From the NCBI GenBank assembly GCA_964508195.1, contig CAZDSH010000001.1, forward strand, positions 1 through 64,000: a stretch of DNA of 64,000 nt. The letters are read 5' to 3'. Made by a program: the position numbers and the translations under genes. This DNA comes from JAAYEV01 sp964508195. GTDB lineage: Bacteria > Bacillota > Clostridia > Ch29. Positions 1-8,562 of the stretch are shown here, piece after piece. The stretch's first letter is position 1; the number at the start of each line of letters is the position of its first letter. Below the pieces are notes generated by a model. The model did not search any database. It was not told the DNA's origin and worked only from the letters and a program-made list of their open reading frames with translations.

Positions 1-39
1 TATTATGCGGGTGTAAGCTCAGCTCCGGACAGCCTAATG

Positions 40-70
40 CCTCCCACTTCCCACTTCCTACCTCCCATTT
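40..70. repeat. Pyrimidine-rich degenerate short repeat
   Basis: The sequence repeats the unit TCCCACTT or a close variant (TCCTACC, TCCCATTT) about four times in a row. Such C/T-rich strings occur between genes in many clostridial genomes, which I recall rather than show here. No coding potential is visible. Confidence 0.45.
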
Positions 71-98
71 ATAAGCATAGCTTCGCATCAGCCCCAAA

Positions 99-127
99 TG
101 TGGCAAACAAAACGTCCCCTTGCCACA
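99..127. repeat. 8-bp inverted repeat around a GTCCCC loop
   Basis: TGTGGCAA at 99-106 is matched by its exact reverse complement TTGCCACA at 120-127, with 13 bases between. There is no T-tract beside it, so it does not look like a terminator. It sits directly before the larger palindromic element and may be part of a dispersed repeat. Confidence 0.5.
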
Positions 128-133
128 CCAGCG

Positions 134-209
134 TGTCATCCTGAGCGTAGCGAAGGATCTTATGTCTGCCTCCAAGAGGATTCTTCGGGCTTCGCCCTCT
201 TAAATGACA
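134..209. repeat. 76-bp imperfect palindromic (MITE-like) repeat
   Basis: The element begins TGTCAT (134-139) and ends with its reverse complement ATGACA (204-209). The arms continue as an imperfect palindrome: a GAGCGTAGCGAAGGATCTT-type left arm against an AAGAGGATTCTTCGGGCTTC-type right arm. The string GTCATCCTGAGCG..GCGAAGGATCT is a dispersed intergenic repeat known from many unrelated bacteria. It has no coding capacity and lies downstream of the pnp terminator. Confidence 0.65.
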
Positions 210-332
210 AGTAAAGTAATATTATTAACACTTTATATATAGTATTCATATCGTTCATAATTTAGAAAGGAGACATTTAAAAACGTTATCGGATATTTTT
301 TTCTAAGTATATTAAAAAGATCACTATACACA

Positions 333-358
333 ATAAAACCACCTGCTAAGTAGGTGGC
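333..358 (-). terminator. Rho-independent terminator after pnp
   Basis: On the minus strand a 6-bp stem CCACCT / AGGTGG with a 7-base loop is followed by TTTTATTG. It lies 22 bases past the pnp stop and would end the rpsO-pnp transcript. The T-tract is short, so read-through is possible. Confidence 0.75.
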
Positions 359-379
359 TTTAACTGCGAAGGATATAAT

Positions 380-2527
380 TTATCGTTTTGTTCGTCGTCG
401 GCTTCTGGCGTCCCGTCCTTTGCCGTCGCTTTCCTTCCTAGGTAAAGCGTCTTTACGGGATAGGTTTATCCGGCCTTGCCTATCTATTTCGATAACCTTC
501 ACAAGTACCTCATCGCCGATGTTCAATACATCCTCCACCTTTTCCACCCTCCTGTGATCCAGCTTGGATATATGTATCATACCTTCTTTACCCGGGGCGA
601 TTTCGACAAAGGCGCCAAAGTTCATGATCCTGAGCACTTTGCCCATATAGAACTCGCCGACCTCCACGTCCTTTACGAGGGTTTCGATGATCTTTAACGC
701 CTCTTCCCCGGATTCCCTATCCGGCGCGGCAATAAATACCCTTCCATCGTCCTCTATATCTATCTTGACGCCGGTTTCGTCTATTATCCTATTTATGATT
801 CTGCCGCCGGGACCTATTATGTCGCGTATTTTTTCCGGATCGACGAGGGTCCTTATGATCTTAGGTGCGTAGGGCGATAGCTCTTCCCTAGGCTTTGAAA
901 TAACTTCGAGCATTTTTTGTAGTATATAAAGCCTCCCTAATCGTGCCTGCTCCAGGGCCTCTTTTAACACTTCACGCTTTAGGCCGAATACCTTTATATC
1001 CATTTGTACTGCGGTTATACCCTTTTCAGTACCGGCCACTTTGAAGTCCATGTCCCCTAAAAAGTCTTCCATACCCTGTATATCCGACAATATTTGTACC
1101 TTCCCCTCGTCCATCATAAGGCCCATAGCTATACCCGCCACTGGTGCCTTTATAGGTACGCCGGCATCCATTAGCGCAAGGGTACTCCCGCAGACGCTTG
1201 CCTGGGAAGAGGAACCGTTAGAACTCAGTATCTCCGAAACGAGGCGTATCGTATAAGGGAATTCTTCCTCGCTAGGTATAACCGGTTCGAGGGCCCTTTC
1301 CGCTAATGCGCCATGGCCTATTTCCCTGCGTCCGGGACCCCTTAAAAACCGCGTTTCACCTACGCTATAGGGCGGGAAATTGTAATGATGCATATATCTT
1401 TTAAACTCCTCAAGGCCTAGCCCGTCCAGTATTTGTACATCCCCCATAGCGCCTAGGGTAGCTATTGTAAGGGCCTGGGTCTGACCCCGGGTAAACAAAC
1501 CGGAACCGTGGGCCCTGGGCAATAAACCCACTTCGCAGGCTATAGGCCTTATCTCATCGGGTTTCCTATCATCGGGTCTTTTGCTTTCTTCGAGGATCAG
1601 CCTTCGCACTTCTTCCCTTATGATGTTATACAATACATCGGATATTTGTGCAGCGTTTTCCGGATATTTTTCTTCAAAATATTCCAGGGTCTCTTCCTTA
1701 ACCCGGTCTATATTTTCGTTCCGTTGCAGTTTTTCTATAGTTAGTATAGCGGAAACAAGTCGAGGTGTTGCATAATCCCTAACTTCCTTTTCTAGCTCCG
1801 GATCAATTTCTTCTATGTCTATATCCATTTTTTCTTTTCCTATTTCCGCTACGATCCCTTCTATAAACTGTACTATTTTTTTGATTTCCGAATGGCCGAA
1901 CATAATAGCGTCAAGCATAACCCCTTCGGAAACTTCATTGGCTCCGGCCTCCACCATCATAACGGCATCCTTTGTTCCCGATACTATGAGGTTCAATATG
2001 CTTTGTTCTTTCTGTTCGATGGTGGGATTAAGTATTAACCCATCATCAATGAACCCAACCTCTACGGAACCTGTGGGCCCAAAGAACGGTATCGGCGATA
2101 TGGAAAGGGCTACCGATGAGCCGATCATAGCTGCAATCTCCGGCGAATTATCCCGATCCACGGACAGGACGGTAGCTATAACCTGTACATCGTTCCTAAA
2201 TCCTTCGGGGAATAGCGGTCTTAGGGGCCTATCGATCAACCGTGAAGTTAGTATTGCTTTCTCCGTAGGCCTTCCTTCTCTTTTTATAAATCCGCCGGGT
2301 ATTTTTCCTACGGAGTATAATTTTTCTTCGTAGTCACAGCTTAGGGGAAAGAAGTCTATTCCTTCCCTGGGCTGTTCCGATGCTGTGGCCGTTACGAGTA
2401 CGGCGGTGTCGCCATATCTTACTAATACTGATCCGCCGGCCTGTTCAGCCATTTTACCTGTTTCTATGACGAGTTCCCTTCCAGCTAATTGCAGGCTAAA
2501 AGTTTTCATATCATACAGTTTCTCCAT
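380..2527 (-). CDS. pnp: Polynucleotide phosphorylase
   Basis: This 715-residue protein degrades RNA from the 3' end using phosphate and is a core part of the RNA decay machinery. Two RNase PH-like halves are visible, the first with a GRPTEKAILTSRLIDRPLRP segment near residue 90. A KH domain with the GPGG loop lies near residue 572 and an S1 domain at about 625-694, followed by a basic tail. I start it at the ATG preceded by AGGAGG with 7 bases between; a TTG 18 bases upstream would put the start before that ribosome site. It follows rpsO by 48 bases, the usual rpsO-pnp order. Length is normal for the family. Confidence 0.97.
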   Translation of the reverse strand: MEKLYDMKTFSLQLAGRELVIETGKMAEQAGGSVLVRYGDTAVLVTATASEQPREGIDFFPLSCDYEEKLYSVGKIPGGFIKREGRPTEKAILTSRLIDRPLRPLFPEGFRNDVQVIATVLSVDRDNSPEIAAMIGSSVALSISPIPFFGPTGSVEVGFIDDGLILNPTIEQKEQSILNLIVSGTKDAVMMVEAGANEVSEGVMLDAIMFGHSEIKKIVQFIEGIVAEIGKEKMDIDIEEIDPELEKEVRDYATPRLVSAILTIEKLQRNENIDRVKEETLEYFEEKYPENAAQISDVLYNIIREEVRRLILEESKRPDDRKPDEIRPIACEVGLLPRAHGSGLFTRGQTQALTIATLGAMGDVQILDGLGLEEFKRYMHHYNFPPYSVGETRFLRGPGRREIGHGALAERALEPVIPSEEEFPYTIRLVSEILSSNGSSSQASVCGSTLALMDAGVPIKAPVAGIAMGLMMDEGKVQILSDIQGMEDFLGDMDFKVAGTEKGITAVQMDIKVFGLKREVLKEALEQARLGRLYILQKMLEVISKPREELSPYAPKIIRTLVDPEKIRDIIGPGGRIINRIIDETGVKIDIEDDGRVFIAAPDRESGEEALKIIETLVKDVEVGEFYMGKVLRIMNFGAFVEIAPGKEGMIHISKLDHRRVEKVEDVLNIGDEVLVKVIEIDRQGRINLSRKDALPRKESDGKGRDARSRRRTKR

Positions 2528-2575
2528 GCTATACCTCCTAATCAAAAATATGGAGCGGTATAATCCGCCCCATTA

Positions 2576-2845
2576 TTATTTCCTCAAGCCTAATTGCCCT
2601 ATCAAGCTCCTGTATCTTTCTATATCCTTTTCCTTTAAATAATTCAGAAGTCCCCGTCTTTTACCTACCATTTTTAAGAGTCCCCGTCTTGAATGATGAT
2701 CTTTTTTGTTAACCTTTAGATGTTCATTAAGTTGGTTTATTCTTTTCGTTAATATTGCAATTTGCACTTCTGGTGACCCGGTATCCTTTTCATGAATTTT
2801 GTACTCGTCTATTATTCGCTGTTTTTCCTCGTTAGCCAACATCAT
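2576..2845 (-). CDS. rpsO: Small-subunit ribosomal protein uS15
   Basis: This 89-residue protein binds 16S rRNA in the platform of the 30S subunit early in assembly. The family signature is clear, including the HEKDTGSPEVQIA stretch and the LNEHLKVNKKDHHSRRGLL region that contacts the rRNA. Two adjacent ATG codons follow AGGAGGTGAA; the second, 3 bases further in, has slightly better spacing. It is co-transcribed with pnp, and a leader of over 80 bases from a candidate promoter could hold an S15 autoregulatory site, as in other bacteria (inference). Confidence 0.97.
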   Translation of the reverse strand: MMLANEEKQRIIDEYKIHEKDTGSPEVQIAILTKRINQLNEHLKVNKKDHHSRRGLLKMVGKRRGLLNYLKEKDIERYRSLIGQLGLRK

Positions 2846-2930
2846 TTCACCTCCTTGGGTATTAGCCCCCTAAACCAAGTAAAAGGCCGGAGGTTCCTTT
2901 AACCTAGTCTAAGGTTCAAATAGCACTATA

Positions 2931-2960
2931 ATAGTATCATAAGTATAATAGGTTTGTAAA
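2931..2960 (-). promoter_or_regulatory. Candidate SigA promoter for rpsO-pnp
   Basis: On the minus strand TTTACA (-35) is followed after 18 bases by TACTAT (-10), in the only sizeable gap between ribF and rpsO. The -35 is close to consensus; the -10 matches four of six positions. No clear terminator separates ribF from it, so rpsO-pnp may also be read from upstream. Confidence 0.4.
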
Positions 2961-3003
2961 CATTAACCTGGGCGGTTTTGATACATTATTTAATTTATTT
3001 GGA

Positions 3004-3885
3004 TTAATCTTCAAGACTTTTGATGTCCGATTCAATTTGTTTTTTTAATTCCTCCCTATTGCGAAACTTTTTCTCCTCCCTTATCCTTCCAAAAAATTCT
3101 ATCGTTATATATAGACCGTATATATCTTCCCTCAGACCGTATATATAGGTTTCTATACTTAGGGTTTTATCGTCGTTAAAAGTAGGGTTTAATCCGATAT
3201 TTGTTATGCTTTTATACCTCTTTGAACCTATTTGCGTACCTGTGGCATAAACCCCCCGGGCGGGACACAGCACCCCATCAGGCGGCCTAATATTCGCAGT
3301 AGGCGCACCTAACCCGTTACCCCGACCCTTACCCTTTATTATTTTTCCCGAGATTCTATAGTTCATGCCCAGGCATTGGTTTACCTTTTTTATATTGCCC
3401 TCTTTAAGCAGACGACGTACATAGCTACTACTTATCAGTTGGCCTTCCAGTCTTACGGGTTTTAAAACGTCTATATCTATTTTTTTATCTGCGGCATACT
3501 TTTTAAGAAGATAGGCGTCCCCTTTACCCCCTAATCCGAATCTATAGTTAAACCCCACTACACCGTACTTTAGATCATATTTTAACAAAAGATAATCGAA
3601 GAACTGTTTAGGTGTCATCTGGGATATCCCCCTATCAAAGGGAATCATCTCCACATGATCTACGCCGAGATCGCACAGCATCTTATACTTCTCCCGGGGT
3701 GGGTAAATCAATGGAATAGGGCGGTTTTTATTAATTACGTTTTGCGGATGTTCCTCGAAGGTGAGTACCATCGTTCTTAAGCCTAGTTTATCACTTTTCC
3801 TGCGCAACCTATTTATCAGTTTACGATGTCCTACATGTATACCATCAAAATAACCTAGGGTTATTCCCCAGCCAGTTGAGTTCAT
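3004..3885 (-). CDS. ribF: Bifunctional riboflavin kinase / FMN adenylyltransferase
   Basis: This 293-residue enzyme phosphorylates riboflavin to FMN and then adenylates it to FAD. The N-terminal nucleotidyltransferase motif GYFDGIHVGHRKL is at residues 11-23. The C-terminal riboflavin kinase domain has the GKGRGNGLGAPTANI and GVYATG motifs from about residue 185. The N-terminus is a little shorter than usual, with few residues before the first motif, but the ATG has a GGGGA site 8 bases upstream. It follows truB closely, the conserved truB-ribF order. There is no FMN riboswitch in front of it. Confidence 0.95.
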   Translation of the reverse strand: MNSTGWGITLGYFDGIHVGHRKLINRLRRKSDKLGLRTMVLTFEEHPQNVINKNRPIPLIYPPREKYKMLCDLGVDHVEMIPFDRGISQMTPKQFFDYLLLKYDLKYGVVGFNYRFGLGGKGDAYLLKKYAADKKIDIDVLKPVRLEGQLISSSYVRRLLKEGNIKKVNQCLGMNYRISGKIIKGKGRGNGLGAPTANIRPPDGVLCPARGVYATGTQIGSKRYKSITNIGLNPTFNDDKTLSIETYIYGLREDIYGLYITIEFFGRIREEKKFRNREELKKQIESDIKSLED

Positions 3886-3897
3886 ATATATTCCCCT

Positions 3898-4836
3898 TCA
3901 TGTTTGTTCATTAAGCTCCTTCGGTGTCCTTGCGCCGGTTAGCATACATTTGAGTTTTATTCGTATATTTTCTCCATCCCTCGTACAGATGCCAAGCCCT
4001 ATGAATATTTTGTTATAATATAGCCTTACTAATTGTCCCTGGGTAAAACCACTTATATCCGATAGGAAATTATGGGGATATAAAGGATTACCGTTTAGGA
4101 AATATTTCAGTGCATCCCCACGAACCGATGCCTTTTTTATATGATGTAACGGATAGTCAAGGGGCAATATTAACCCCGTAAAATCCTTATTCTTTGCCGC
4201 TATAATTAGCTCTTCCACGGTAACTGCATGTTCTAGGGTAAATGCTCCGGAAAGCAGCCGCACTAGGTAAGACATTATAGCACCATAACCGGATTTAACC
4301 CCCATATCATGGCATAACGTCCTTATATATGTACCCTTAGAACATTCTATGTCGATAATGGCCCTGTTAGGGGGAAAAAAATCTACTAAATCTATGGCGT
4401 ATATCTCAATATTTCTTGGTTTTCGTTCAACTTCTAACCCTTTTCTAGCTAACTCGTATAATCTTCTGCCCCCCCGTTTTACTGCAGAATGCATAGGGGG
4501 TATCTGTTGCAAGGGCCCTAGAAACCCGCTAATTAGTTCCCTGATATCCTGTTCCGCCAATTCTGCAGGCACTTTACGCAAAATTTTGCCATAGCTGTCC
4601 TGTGTATCGGTTGTCGTACCAAAGGTTATCTCCGCTCTATACTTTCTTTTTGACTGTGTAACGAACTGGGATAGTTTTGTTCCCCTGCCGAGGCATACGG
4701 GTAACACACCGGCTGCACCGGGGTCAAGGGTACCGGTATGCCCCACTTTTTTCGCCCCGGTTAACATCTTTATTTTATTTATCGCCTGAAAGGACGTGGG
4801 TCCTGTAGGTTTTAAAAAATTTAAAAATCCATCCAT
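3898..4836 (-). CDS. truB: tRNA pseudouridine-55 synthase
   Basis: The product isomerises U55 in the T-loop of tRNAs. The N-terminus (MDGFLNFLKPTGPTSF) is typical, and the catalytic aspartate is D38 in the motif GHTGTLDPGAAGVLP. The downstream RRLYELARKG and KGTYIRTLCHD segments also match the family. I start at this ATG because it aligns with the family start and lies 5 bases after the nrnA stop; an ATG 18 bases upstream overlaps nrnA and has poor ribosome-site spacing. At 312 residues it has the normal length with a C-terminal PUA-like extension. Confidence 0.95.
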   Translation of the reverse strand: MDGFLNFLKPTGPTSFQAINKIKMLTGAKKVGHTGTLDPGAAGVLPVCLGRGTKLSQFVTQSKRKYRAEITFGTTTDTQDSYGKILRKVPAELAEQDIRELISGFLGPLQQIPPMHSAVKRGGRRLYELARKGLEVERKPRNIEIYAIDLVDFFPPNRAIIDIECSKGTYIRTLCHDMGVKSGYGAIMSYLVRLLSGAFTLEHAVTVEELIIAAKNKDFTGLILPLDYPLHHIKKASVRGDALKYFLNGNPLYPHNFLSDISGFTQGQLVRLYYNKIFIGLGICTRDGENIRIKLKCMLTGARTPKELNEQT

Positions 4837-4841
4837 GTTTT

Positions 4842-5801
4842 TTACCCATAACATTTCCCTATTTTTTTAACAAGCTTATTTATGGCATCCTCTATTGGAC
4901 CTTTAGTCGTGTAACCCGAGGCTTTTTTATGACCACCGCCGCCGAAGGCCTTGGCGATGGATACAGTGTCTATATATTCGTTGGATCTAAGGCTTACCTT
5001 TATGTCGTCATCCTCTGCATCCCTTAGGAAAGCTGCGACTTCGATGCCTTCAATATCCCGGGCGAATTCGATTATGCCCTCTAAATCCTCTGTAGTGCAC
5101 CCAGCCTCCTCCATCATCGATTCGGTTACGACCATGATAGCGGTCCTTCCGCCATGATGTATCTGGATTCCCTCTATTGCTTTACCCAATATCTTCGTCT
5201 GGGCCAGAGTCCTTAGATTAAAAATACGATTACAAATCCTATTTGCATCCACGCCGATGGCTATTAATTCGCCGGCGATACCATGGGTAACAGAGGTGGT
5301 GTTATCATACTTAAAACAACCGGTATCCGCAGCGATTGCCGTAAATATACATTCCGCCGTATCTAAGTTCAAATCCAAGCCCATTAGTTTAATAATACGG
5401 TGTATCAGTTCGCCTGTAGCCGCCGCGTTAGTATCTACAAGGTTTAGATTACCAAACATCGTATTGCTTATATGATGATCAATATTTAATACTAATTTTG
5501 CTCCGTGGTAATAGGACTTGCCACATCCGAGCCTTTCCAGGTCAGCACAATCCAATGCCACCAGTATATCCACGGCCTCAATCGTCCCTGAACAACTTTC
5601 CATAAGATGAAGCCCCGGTAAAAATGAATATTTCGCCGGCAGTTTATCGTTCCTCAGGATGACGACATCTTTGCCCAGTTCCTCCAGGGCAAGGCCTAAG
5701 GCTAAAGACGAGCCTAGGGCATCGCCATCGGGTTGCACATGGGTAATGATCCCTATGTTACTGCCCCCTTTGAGGCACTTTATTATATCAGTTAGTATCA
5801 T
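4842..5801 (-). CDS. nrnA: DHH/DHHA1 phosphoesterase, NrnA-type oligoribonuclease
   Basis: NrnA-family enzymes degrade RNA dinucleotides or oligonucleotides and also hydrolyse pAp. The DHH metal motifs are present: HVQPDGD near residues 21-27, DCADLERLG, and IDHHISNTMFG. The C-terminal DHHA1 domain carries the GGGGHKKASG substrate-binding motif. Possible starts lie at this ATG or 21 bases upstream; this one gives the usual N-terminus and overlaps rbfA by 14 bases. Placement between rbfA and truB is conserved in Firmicutes. If its substrates include pGpG it would also end c-di-GMP breakdown, which is inference. Confidence 0.92.
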   Translation of the reverse strand: MILTDIIKCLKGGSNIGIITHVQPDGDALGSSLALGLALEELGKDVVILRNDKLPAKYSFLPGLHLMESCSGTIEAVDILVALDCADLERLGCGKSYYHGAKLVLNIDHHISNTMFGNLNLVDTNAAATGELIHRIIKLMGLDLNLDTAECIFTAIAADTGCFKYDNTTSVTHGIAGELIAIGVDANRICNRIFNLRTLAQTKILGKAIEGIQIHHGGRTAIMVVTESMMEEAGCTTEDLEGIIEFARDIEGIEVAAFLRDAEDDDIKVSLRSNEYIDTVSIAKAFGGGGHKKASGYTTKGPIEDAINKLVKKIGKCYG

Positions 5802-6162
5802 TTTCTTTGCCGGTCCCCTCATTTTTCATTACTTTTTTTAATAGTTTATCAATATGGGAACTATATTCTATGGAATCATCCGCCATAAAACTGATCTCGG
5901 GGACGCCCCTTAATTTCAGCCTGCCGCCTAGCTCTCTTTTAACAAACCCCTTAGCCCTTTCCAGGCCTTCCAGTGCATCTTGTTTTTCTTTATCGCTACC
6001 TAATAGGCTGACATAGATCTTTGCATAGCTTAAATCCCTGCTAACCCGTACTTGGGTGATGCTTAAAAGTTCTGTTATTCTTGGGTCCTTTACGCCATTT
6101 CGCAGGATATCACTTACCTCCCGTTTTATCTCTTCAGAAAGTCTTTGGGCTCTCCTGTTCAT
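5788..6162 (-). CDS. rbfA: 30S ribosome-binding factor A
   Basis: RbfA binds immature 30S subunits and helps mature the 5' end of 16S rRNA. The 124-residue protein begins MNRRAQRLSEEIKREVSDIL and shows the KDPRI and VSRDLSYAKIYVSLLG segments typical of this single-KH-fold family. The ATG chosen is preceded by AGGTGAT with 5 bases between; an earlier start 36 bases upstream lacks such a site and would overlap infB. It stands between infB and nrnA, as in most Firmicutes. Confidence 0.95.
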   Translation of the reverse strand: MNRRAQRLSEEIKREVSDILRNGVKDPRITELLSITQVRVSRDLSYAKIYVSLLGSDKEKQDALEGLERAKGFVKRELGGRLKLRGVPEISFMADDSIEYSSHIDKLLKKVMKNEGTGKENDTN

Positions 6163-6175
6163 AAAATCACCTTTC

Positions 6176-8203
6176 CTATCTCGGGATCTCCTGATCAACG
6201 AAACATTCCAGTATATCCCCTTCTTTTATATCATTGAAGGCTTCTACGCTTATCCCACATTCGTATCCCTGGGTAACTTCCCTTACGTCGTCCTTGAATC
6301 TTTTAAGGGATTCCAGCTTTCCTTCAAATACAACTATGCCGTCCCGAACTACCCTTATGCCGCTGTTACGTTGGATTTTGCCCTCTAGCACGTAACACCC
6401 TGCTATAGTACCTATAGCGGAAACTTTAAATAGCGCCCTAACTTCGGCTTTCCCGGCTACAACTTCCTTGTACTTCGGATCTAGCATCCCCTTTATTGCG
6501 GCCTCAAGGTCGTTTATCGCATCATAGATGATTCTGTAGGTCCTTATATCTACTTTTTCATGGTTTGCCATCTGTACCGCTTTGCTATCCGGCCTTACGT
6601 TAAAGCCGATCACTATAGCATTTGAAGCTGCTGCCAGCATTATATCCGTTTCGGTAATAGCACCAACGCCGCCATGTATAGATTTTATGCGCACCTCGTC
6701 GTTGCTGAGCTTTTCTATGGATTGTCTTAGCGCCTCTATCGACCCATGCACATCGGCTTTAACTATGATGTTAAGCTCCTTGACCTTGCCTTCCTTTATT
6801 TGGTCGAATAGATCCTCCAGGGTTATTCTCTTAGAGGATCTTAATAATGTATCACGGATCCTTTCCTTACGCTCCTGGGCTATGTGTCTTGCTGTTCTAT
6901 CGTCCTCGGTTACTACGAGCATATCCCCCGCACCGGGCACCTCGGAAAGTCCGATGACTTCAACAGGTGTGGAGGGCCCTGCTTTTTGTATCCTCTTGCC
7001 ATCATCATCAGCCATAGCACGGACCTTTCCGTAGGCGGCACCTACCACTATGGAGTCCCCTATCCTGAGGGTACCTTTTTGTACTAGTACTGTTGCAACA
7101 GGGCCCCTTCCTCGATCAAGCTTTGCTTCGACTACGACACCTACGGCATTCCTGTCGGGATTTGCCCTAAGGTCCTGTATATCCGCCACTAAGAGTATCA
7201 TTTCCAGGAGATCGTCTATGCCCTCCCCCGTATGGGCGGACACTAATACCCCTACGGTATCGCCACCCCATTCTTCAAGGATGAGCCCCTGGTCTGCAAG
7301 CTCTTGTTTCACCCTGTCGGGGTTTGCAGAGGGTTTATCTATTTTATTAATTGCCACTATAAGGGACACATCGGCGGCCCGGACGTGGTTTATGGCTTCT
7401 ATGGTCTGGGGCATAACACCGTCATCCGCGGCTACTACCAATACCGCTATATCCGTTACCTGGGCGCCCCTTGCCCTCATCGCAGTGAAGGCTTCATGAC
7501 CCGGTGTATCCAGGAACACTATTTCCCTCTTTTCAATTTGGACCTTATACGCACCGATGTGCTGTGTTATGCCCCCTGCTTCTTCCTCCGTTACCTTCGT
7601 CTTTCTTATCCTATCAAGAAGCGACGTCTTTCCGTGGTCCACATGCCCCATTACGGTAACCACGGGGGATCTAGGTAACATCTTAGAAGGATCTTCCTTT
7701 TCCTCCGCTAGGTAATCCTCTTCTATATCGTATTCTTTTATTAGAACTTCGAACCCAAATTCCCTGCCTATATCAGCGGCAACACTGCCGTCTATATTTT
7801 GGTTAAGGCCTGCCATTATGCCAAGGGGTATAAGTTTTTTTATGATCTGGGTAGCCGGTACTTTAAGTATCGCAGCTAAACCGTTTACGGTGATCTTTTC
7901 ATCTATTTCTACAACTTTTTTGTCCCTAGGTTTACTCTTTTTAACCATCACCCCGGGCTGACCCTTTTTATCAATACTTTTTTTTGCTCCCTCGGGTTTG
8001 GTTTTCGGTTTTTTTTGTTTCACGGAGCCCTTATCCTCTTCTCGCCCTTCTTTTAACAGTTCCTTTACGGTATTTGCTTCCTTTTCGTTTATGGTGCTCA
8101 TATGACTTTTGATCTCAACGCCTAATTCGGACAATATTACCATTAACTCCTTACTTGACAGTTGTAATTGTTTTGCCAGTTCATACACCCTAATCCTTGC
8201 CAT
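6176..8203 (-). CDS. infB: Translation initiation factor IF-2
   Basis: IF-2 is the GTPase that places initiator tRNA on the 30S subunit and promotes subunit joining. The 675-residue protein has an N-terminal IF2_N module (RVYELAKQL), a basic low-complexity linker at about 55-100, a second IF2_N module, then the G domain with GHVDHGKT at 186-193, DTPGHEAF and NKID. Domains II, III and IV follow. The linker is short compared with enterobacterial IF-2 but normal for clostridia. The start has GGGGGTG about 7 bases upstream. The usual ylxQ gene between ylxR and infB is absent. Confidence 0.97.
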   Translation of the reverse strand: MARIRVYELAKQLQLSSKELMVILSELGVEIKSHMSTINEKEANTVKELLKEGREEDKGSVKQKKPKTKPEGAKKSIDKKGQPGVMVKKSKPRDKKVVEIDEKITVNGLAAILKVPATQIIKKLIPLGIMAGLNQNIDGSVAADIGREFGFEVLIKEYDIEEDYLAEEKEDPSKMLPRSPVVTVMGHVDHGKTSLLDRIRKTKVTEEEAGGITQHIGAYKVQIEKREIVFLDTPGHEAFTAMRARGAQVTDIAVLVVAADDGVMPQTIEAINHVRAADVSLIVAINKIDKPSANPDRVKQELADQGLILEEWGGDTVGVLVSAHTGEGIDDLLEMILLVADIQDLRANPDRNAVGVVVEAKLDRGRGPVATVLVQKGTLRIGDSIVVGAAYGKVRAMADDDGKRIQKAGPSTPVEVIGLSEVPGAGDMLVVTEDDRTARHIAQERKERIRDTLLRSSKRITLEDLFDQIKEGKVKELNIIVKADVHGSIEALRQSIEKLSNDEVRIKSIHGGVGAITETDIMLAAASNAIVIGFNVRPDSKAVQMANHEKVDIRTYRIIYDAINDLEAAIKGMLDPKYKEVVAGKAEVRALFKVSAIGTIAGCYVLEGKIQRNSGIRVVRDGIVVFEGKLESLKRFKDDVREVTQGYECGISVEAFNDIKEGDILECFVDQEIPR

Positions 8204-8289
8204 ACCCTTCACCCCCTGCTATAATTCCTGTTACCTAACGCTTAACCTGGAAACCTTTGTTGTAATACATTCCGATTTCGATCCCGTAA

Positions 8290-8550
8290 TTAAGGTAATT
8301 CCTCCTCTAGGAGCGTATAAATTTTTTCATCTATTTTTGTGCCAAGGGATCTCTCTAACCTTTTAGTTTTGCGGGCAATGTTTAAACACGTCTTATTGGG
8401 ACATACGTATGCTCCCCTGCCCGATTTTTTGCCGGTTTTATCTATAGATATTTCCCCTTTTTTATTTTTAACTACCCTGATCATATCCCGTTTTGGTTTT
8501 AGCTGTTGACACCCGAGACATAAACGAATAGGCACTTTTTTAACTTTCAA
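8290..8550 (-). CDS. ylxR: YlxR/RnpM family RNA-binding protein
   Basis: This 86-residue protein belongs to the YlxR family, described in Bacillus as a modulator of RNase P (RnpM). The conserved CLGCQQLKPKRDMIRVV and GRGAYVCPN motifs are present, with cysteines arranged as C-x2-C and C-x4-C. I start it at a TTG six bases after AGGTGA; a TTG two codons earlier overlaps that site. It lies 12 bases after nusA, the conserved nusA-ylxR order. The basic surface suggests nucleic-acid binding. Confidence 0.9.
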   Translation of the reverse strand: MKVKKVPIRLCLGCQQLKPKRDMIRVVKNKKGEISIDKTGKKSGRGAYVCPNKTCLNIARKTKRLERSLGTKIDEKIYTLLEEELP

Positions 8551-8562
8551 CGGCAATCACCT

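Larger units (their letters stand above)
1..332. other. Gene-free left end with repeat-like elements
   Basis: I find no convincing gene here. One plus-strand frame stays open for about 49 codons from the edge, but it runs through repeat-like sequence and has no start or ribosome site. The stretch holds a pyrimidine-rich run, an 8-bp inverted repeat and a 76-bp palindromic element, listed separately. The part from 212 to 332 is AT-rich and I see nothing definite in it. Confidence 0.7.

Noticed and set aside
3886..3900. FMN riboswitch before ribF
   Set aside because: Only 12 bases separate truB and ribF, far too few for an aptamer.
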